DNA of 64,000 nucleotides from Pyrrhoderma lamaoense. Taxonomy: Eukaryota > Basidiomycota > Agaricomycetes > Hymenochaetales > Hymenochaetaceae. The stretch spans positions 558,001-622,000 of the forward strand of contig NBAZ01000007.1 of the NCBI GenBank assembly GCA_002794735.1, read 5' to 3'. The notes beneath the pieces were generated by a model. That model had not been told where the DNA came from. It ran no database searches and saw nothing but the letters and a program-made list of their open reading frames with translations. The stretch's first letter is position 1. Every line of letters begins with the position of its first letter. Made by a program: the position numbers and the translations under genes. Shown piece by piece: positions 58,535-64,000 of the stretch.

Positions 58535-61500
58535 CTATCGTTCACTAGGTGGTTTCTTCCTCTGAGCACGCCGCAGTTCTTTCCATAAATCTATATCCAG
58601 TTCCTTAGAAGCACCCGTATCAGACTTCGGCCTACTTATTGGTCTTGCCAACGAAAGCTTAGTGGCGCGGTATGCGGGACGTTGCCTTGAGGCGATACTT
58701 TCAAGGTCATCTTCAAGAATAGTTGAAGCACGATCAGAGCCTTTGTCATTATATTCCGAAGTAGTTCGGCGGGTTGTCTTTCCAGAAGTGACAGAAGGGG
58801 AGGATCGTAAAACACCTCGTAGGGCCGTCGAGAGAGGTAGGGAATGCCGGGGTGCACCACTTGGAAGCCGAAGATAGCGTGCCCGTCTGTCATGAACAAT
58901 CAGTATTGATAGCACACCAGACGCATAACTAAATGTCAACTTACGCAACGGCTTTAAGAGCTATTTTAACTCTATAAGCATTAGCCCACTTGTCCAAGGC
59001 TCGAGCTATGTTATGCACAAGTCAGTAAAGGCCATTTCAGCAGTTTCTTCCACTTACAAAGAAGCTTCTTGCGATCATGCTGACGAGCTTCTCTAGCTTG
59101 CAGCGCTTTAGGCATTGCATTCCGCCAGATAGCCCAGAACTTCGCTTTCGTGCGAGAAGAAGAGAACTGAATAGCTGGAATAGACTGAAGTGTATTATTT
59201 ATGTAATCCCCTCTCTTGTTATTTGATGATACTCACCTTTGTTTTGGAATGCCAGATAAGATAAGCTTGATAGACACGGTTCCTTTGAAGTTGTATGTTA
59301 AAGGCAAGTTCCTGTAAGATTGTATCAATAAATGTCTAGCATGCAATCTAAGATTTCGTTTACCAATGGCTTAAGACGTTCTTCTTGAAAACGTTCACGC
59401 CACCGGTCCCAAGCTTTTTCAATCAGGGACAACTTCATTTCCTCCTCTCGCTCTTGCAGAACTTTGCGCCGATAACGAATCTGTTTTGTAGCAGATAGCC
59501 AACGTGCAAACATACGCCTCAAGATTTCTGTAAGAGGTGTACATCAATAGATAGAAAATAAGAAAGTGATGATAGCACAGTACCTTCTCGTTTAACGAAC
59601 TGGTAGCTCTGCATCAATCGCAAGTCATCGGCATGCCGTTTAGATACAGCCCTCCATTTATCAAAACACGTCCTAATGTTTTATTAGTATATCCGGGACA
59701 GAAATTGAATGACAATCGTACATTGTTAAGGCACTATCACGTTTTTCAACAACTTCAAGTTCTCGCAGCTTGAGAGCAATCACTTTATTCGTCCAGATTC
59801 TTAATGCAGCTTTCATCAATCTCTATATGTATTGTTAGAAGAGCACAATAGTTATTTAGAGGCCACTAACCATAGTAGTCGCCGCTTCGAAGTGCTGAAG
59901 AGCCGTCCGATCTTGTCGTTGACGAGTAGCCATTAACCTCCATTCTGATTACAATTATGTGATTCATTAAAGACAATAGGTGTCATAGTAAAACATTATA
60001 TGCTTACTTTCAAAGTGTGCTCGTTGAATTTGACGTTCAAGGTTCTTTAATTTCTCTTGTCGTTTCTTTTCTATAAAAGCGTTTTTCCATTTTTCCCAGT
60101 ATTTCGGACAAGGAGGAACTTTCGTGCAGCCTTTGCATGTTTAGATTTCTTCAGTCTCACCCGTAAGTTGATCCGCCATATAAGAAGCATACGATGCACA
60201 AGTAAATCCTGATCATAATGAATAGCTTGTTCTTGTATGCTCCGTTTAATTTTGAGAGCACGTCGCCATCGATCAAATGCAGACTTGGCTAAGGCTGCAG
60301 ACGGCCGGTGCCTGAACTCAGTCGCAAGAGCTGTTACAATTGTATTAATTCTGCGTTTTCTATATAAGTTGAATTTGCTTACTTTCTAACTTGCGATTTT
60401 CTTCGATGCGGGCCTTCCAAGCTAACCAAGCGGAGTTTACTCTCCTTTGTTTCATTGTCCTATCCATAAGCTGACCACGCTCCCGGGCAATCCACATACG
60501 GTAGACTGCTAATAGCAAAATACTATCTTGTCTGTTCTTATATTTATCCGCCTTCTGAACCAAAGCCTAGAAGAAAGAGTTCATTTTCCTCGTAGCAATT
60601 AGATAAGATATGCAATACCTGGTGCTTTGAATAAGCTTTTTTCCAAGTCATATAGAAGTGTTTGATAACATATTTATCATGCAGCATGTCTGCTTTCCCG
60701 TTCAAAGACCTATTAAAGGGTTTATGAGCTAACACCAGGAATTTTCTAAGCTTTATACACAGACCTCCTTTGTTTCCAGGTGTTCATGGCATCCCCTAGT
60801 AATCTTCTGTGAACTTGATTTTTTACTATTTTTTCATTTTCTCGCAATTCAACACACATCTTCCAGAAGTCCCACAACTGTACGGCACGATTTTGATCAA
60901 ATGTTAAGGCAAGTTCATCAGCAGCCTCTTCCATATGCTCGACCTTAGAAAGTCGCTCTCTCCAAGCAAGGATCATTTTCCATAAAAGCTTTTGTTCGTA
61001 CCTCGTTTCGGAGATTTCAGCAAGATGGCGCAATTTCCATTTCTATATTTGATAAGTTTGAGTCCACTGCTCATCAAACAGTGAAAACACGACTTACTGC
61101 CCACGCTTCCTTTAAGATCCTATTATCCTTATTCGTCTTAATCAGTGACATCCGCCTTCGCATATCCATTTTCCATTTTTTCACTTTAATCTCCTTTAGT
61201 TTAGATCTCCAAATGATCAGAGATTGTCTAAGAAGATACTTGTCGTGTCGAGTGCCAATCTGAAGATACTCTGTGTTTCTCTTCTTAAGGCGTTGCTTCC
61301 ATATTTGAAGATACCGATGTTGTAGCAGCTTCTCAGTACGAGAATCAACCTTTTGGGTCATCGACTAGGTAAGAAAATCAAGAGTTCAGGATTTACGATA
61401 GCCAACATAAGTAAGGAAAATTAAACTCACTTGCACCCATTCAAAACTGCCTCTCCAAACTTGCCAACACCGTTCAAGAAGCATTATCTCCCTGAATTTG

Positions 61501-62651
61501 TCCGCTCCTTTTTCATCTCTTTCCATCTTGACCTTTTTCCAGGCGTCCTCTTCATCAATACTTTTATTGGATACTACTAAAGGCCTTTCTGGAAGCATAT
61601 TAGGTTTGTTTGAGATGGGCTGAGCTACAGACAGCGGTTTACTCGATATATCCGAAAGAAGTGTTCTCCCACTTGATGAAGACGCAACAATTTTACGTGG
61701 CGGAGGAGTCGAAGTTCTCGTAGCCAAGTCACCTGAGAAATCGAATCCAGGTTCCGAACGTAGGTTTTTGACTTGTACAGGCAGAAATTGGTCTACAGAA
61801 GGGAGTGGTGGATACTTCGAGAGATCCTTCGAGTACCTTCTATTCTCTTTTGTATCATCTGCATGTTCTCGTTGTATGAGAGTAGTCGGCGAGCTCGAGA
61901 AGTCCTGCTCACTCTCCGACGCTTGTTCCTCCGTGACACCTGTACCGGTATCCGTTTCGGTGTTCAAATCTGAGTTTGTTTCTGTCACTGTATCCGTCTC
62001 TGTCTGATCCTCGGTTGAAGATTCGTCTTGGTAAGAACGAACTGTGACTGAATCGCGAATGTAAGGTGATAAAGGCAATCGTGACGGGTTTAATCGAGCT
62101 TCCAACTGCCTGATACGAGTTGCAGCTGGGGATATACCACCACGTCCATTACTAGCATTATTCGCATATTTGTTACGAGCAGCCAGGCGATTAACATGAG
62201 CAGCTTTCGATATGGAGGGGGCCACCCTCGAAGTTTTTGGTGTCGACGTCGGTGTACTCTCCTCTAAATCTTCGAGACGACTAGAATTATATCCATGCTG
62301 TGCTTTAACTGCCTCCCATTTCGCTCCCCAATTCTGCCCCTTAACAACTCCTAACTTCAGAAGAAGCTTGTAATAGGTGACATCGTTAGCAGCGTCCATC
62401 TGTTTTTCTGCCAGCACTTCATTATAAGCCTTAAAAACGGTCAAGAAAGTCGTAGCGGTAGGAGAAGAGCGTTCTATTATCTCATCGATAAGCTTGACAT
62501 CCTTGTCTGTGAGTCCAGCTAAAGCAACTGAGGCAGAGGATGTTGCGCTAGAAGCTGTCGTGTCTAGAGTACCAAGGTTTGGAAACATGCTCTTGAGGCG
62601 CTGTCTCGAAGAAGCCTGAGGGGAGGCTCGACTAGGGTAGAAAGATGGCAT
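58535..62651 (-). CDS. SFI1: Spindle pole body protein SFI1 (centrin-binding repeats)
   Basis: Sfi1 forms a long helix decorated by centrin (Cdc31) at the half-bridge and is needed for spindle pole body duplication. ATG 62651 opens a Ser/Thr-rich N-terminal region with possible phospho-sites. A helical segment follows (LTDKDVKLIDEIIERSS, VTYYKLLLKLGVVKGQNWG). From about 61500 to 58980 there are more than 15 short repeats of the Sfi1 type, L-x3-F/L-x2-W-K/R: for example MLLERCWQVWRGSF, LLQHRYLQIWKQRL, LLRQSLIIWRSKL, VKHFYMTWKKAYSKH, VNSAWLAWKARIEEN and KAWDRWRERFQEE. Many exons hold one or two repeats each. The C-terminal exon has a Ser/Arg-rich tail with TAG at 58535. The regularly spaced Trp residues make the call firm; individual repeat counts are approximate. 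Confidence 0.9.
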
Positions 62652-62944
62652 TGCCTAGTTCTCATCAAGTCGATAATCTAGAAAAAAATATCAATATTGT
62701 TACTGAGCGTGTATGATCATATATTCAACGTTGTGGACACTGGACGCGGTCGGACACGGAGCACGTGTTCGTGGTATGAATGAGGTAATCAATCCATTAT
62801 CCGGCTAAAATTGTACAAGATGTAGATTTACATGCAAAGGGTAAGGCTACAATTGGTATTGTATCAATAATAAGATGTATATGAATATGAACACGATGTC
62901 CATAAGAAAAGAAAAATAAAGGTGTTAGAAGTTTGCGACGCCAC
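62652..62944. promoter_or_regulatory. SFI1 upstream region
   Basis: This 293-bp spacer lies between the SFI1 start and the stop of the next minus-strand gene. It contains CACGTG at 62762-62767, about 111 bp upstream of the SFI1 ATG. Confidence 0.4.
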
Positions 62945-64000
62945 CTATGCGCGAGTCACTGGTGGCTGTGGTACAAGGTCTCTCTGCTCATAGTCCCTTT
63001 GAACTTCCATTGGGATTTCGAGAACTGTAAGCAGGATTGGAGCAAGTTTATCAACAATCTTCTTCATTCTCTCGTCAAGGATAGTCTTGGTATCTTCCAA
63101 GAACTGTGTTGAGACTTCGTCCCATTCTCCGAGTACTTGCTCCGTGCAAGTTGACAAAACTGAGGAGATAATTTGATTCATCCCTTCATCCGATACAACA
63201 CTACTTTTATCATCAATACACATCAGTCTCAGTTTTTCCTTTAGTTGTTGCAGCTCATCGTTCCAGGTTTGTAATAAGATCTCGATTGTTCGTTCCAGAC
63301 TCTGTTGTAACCCAACCACTTCACGAATCTATGGTGATATCAAATCTCACGAAAACATTGTAAAGATACCCTAAGAAACGTACCTCAGCCAATTTTGTCT
63401 TGATACAGTCCAAATTCGTATCCTCTGCTGTTGGTTGGGTATCCATATCTAAGTGGATGTTTCCTATATTATCCGCAAGGGATGTTACCTCTTCATCGAA
63501 TGCAGCATGCTTTTCAGCAAGTTTTTGGCCAAGTTCCTTGAATTCCTGCAATTCCTCCGAGTTATCTATATAATCTAGCCGAAGTTCTCTGATTTTCTCT
63601 TTGACGACGGCGGGTAAATCAGAACCAATCCCCACATCTTTATAGCTCAAATCGCAAGCACAATCCCTGAGCCTCTTCAACCTTGATGAAAAGGAATGAC
63701 TCTCAGAACTGTCCTCTGAAACGATAGATATAGTCCCTTCCGGCTTCGGTATCTCTGGTTCAGGTATCCATGAAACAAGTGTTTCCTCGGAGCTTGATTG
63801 TGGCATAACAGTCTGAAAAGCGCATTGTATAACGTTGTTAAGTAGAATAGAGAAAGGGAACTTACAGTATTGTCTAATTCTGCCTTTTTTTGTTCAACAT
63901 ATATCATAGAATCATGAATAAAACGACGAAGTAGGTACGTCTCGTCCCTCATCTGAGTAACTGATTCGCCTTCTTGGGTTAGCACATCAAGAGGAAAGTC
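62945..64000 (-). CDS. Coiled-coil protein, C-terminal part only
   Basis: This gene enters from beyond the right edge, so only the C-terminal portion is seen. Three exon blocks are read. 64000 to about 63867 carries DETYLLRRFIHDSMIYVEQKKAE (split at 63960-63880). About 63815-63384 holds VSWIPEPEIPKPEG, KLRLDYI-like charged helices and LGQKLAEKHAAFDEEV. About 63327-62945 runs from VVGLQQSLERTIEILLQ to VPQPPVTRA, with TAG at 62945. The chain is Glu/Lys/Leu-rich with heptad-like spacing, suggesting coiled coils. No enzymatic or known domain motif is visible, and I do not recognise the family. Its neighbour SFI1 suggests nothing firm about its function. Confidence 0.7.

Noticed and set aside
1..64000. 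CRISPR arrays, prokaryotic operons, rRNA genes
   Set aside because: None seen; the window is eukaryotic nuclear DNA with spliced genes and no regularly spaced repeats.

Overview
This window is nuclear DNA from a basidiomycete fungus, most likely Agaricomycotina. The evidence is moderately AT-rich DNA, genes cut into many exons by short (about 50-80 bp) GT-AG introns, very small exons, and short divergent or convergent spacers. Two basidiomycete-type protein families also point this way: a DUF4211 protein and a glycine-rich 'GYG/RPGG' extracellular protein. I cannot name the species. Exon-intron models were read by eye from frame, splice signals and family knowledge. Gene outer limits are usually firm, but internal junctions are less certain.

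Layout. 1-870 has no gene but shows a possible eroded small transposon. 873-16717 is a dense housekeeping block: an ABC ATPase of the YbbL/FetA type (-), TOM40 (-), a KRE2/MNT1-family alpha-mannosyltransferase (+), the Golgi phosphatidylinositol 4-kinase PIK1 (-), the oligosaccharyltransferase subunit OST3/OST6 (+), and the COPII organiser SEC16 (-). 16.8-24.8 kb is a gene-poor island. It holds a heavily eroded relic and a broken full-length copy of a ThrE/PRM10-type membrane transporter, one predicted extracellular protein, one doubtful small ORF and long stretches with no gene. 24773-26506 is an AKR7-type aldo-keto reductase (+), and 27638-30590 is a PUF3/Pumilio RNA-binding protein (-).

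32.4-47.0 kb holds conventional kinesin-1 (-), kinesin-5/BimC (-), ELF1 (+), VPS55 (+) and the TRAPPII subunit TRS120 (-). 47.3-55.4 kb is one very large gene (+) for a helical protein with C1-type zinc fingers that I cannot name securely. DPM2 (-), a DUF4211 nuclear protein (+), the centrin-binding spindle-pole protein SFI1 (-) and the C-terminal part of a coiled-coil protein (-) finish the window.

Functionally, many genes serve the secretory pathway: DPM2 (dolichol-phosphate mannose), OST3 (N-glycan transfer), SEC16 (ER exit), TRS120 and PIK1 (Golgi), VPS55 (endosome) and the KRE2-type mannosyltransferase (Golgi glycan extension). A second group serves microtubules and the spindle: kinesin-1, kinesin-5 and SFI1. 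These are scattered eukaryotic genes, not an operon.

I did not find a convincing new multi-gene system. The most notable points are the paired ThrE-like copies, one an eroded relic and one full-length but carrying three lesions; a one-base frameshift near the end of TRS120; exons of 3, 14 and 17 nt; and the giant C1-finger protein.
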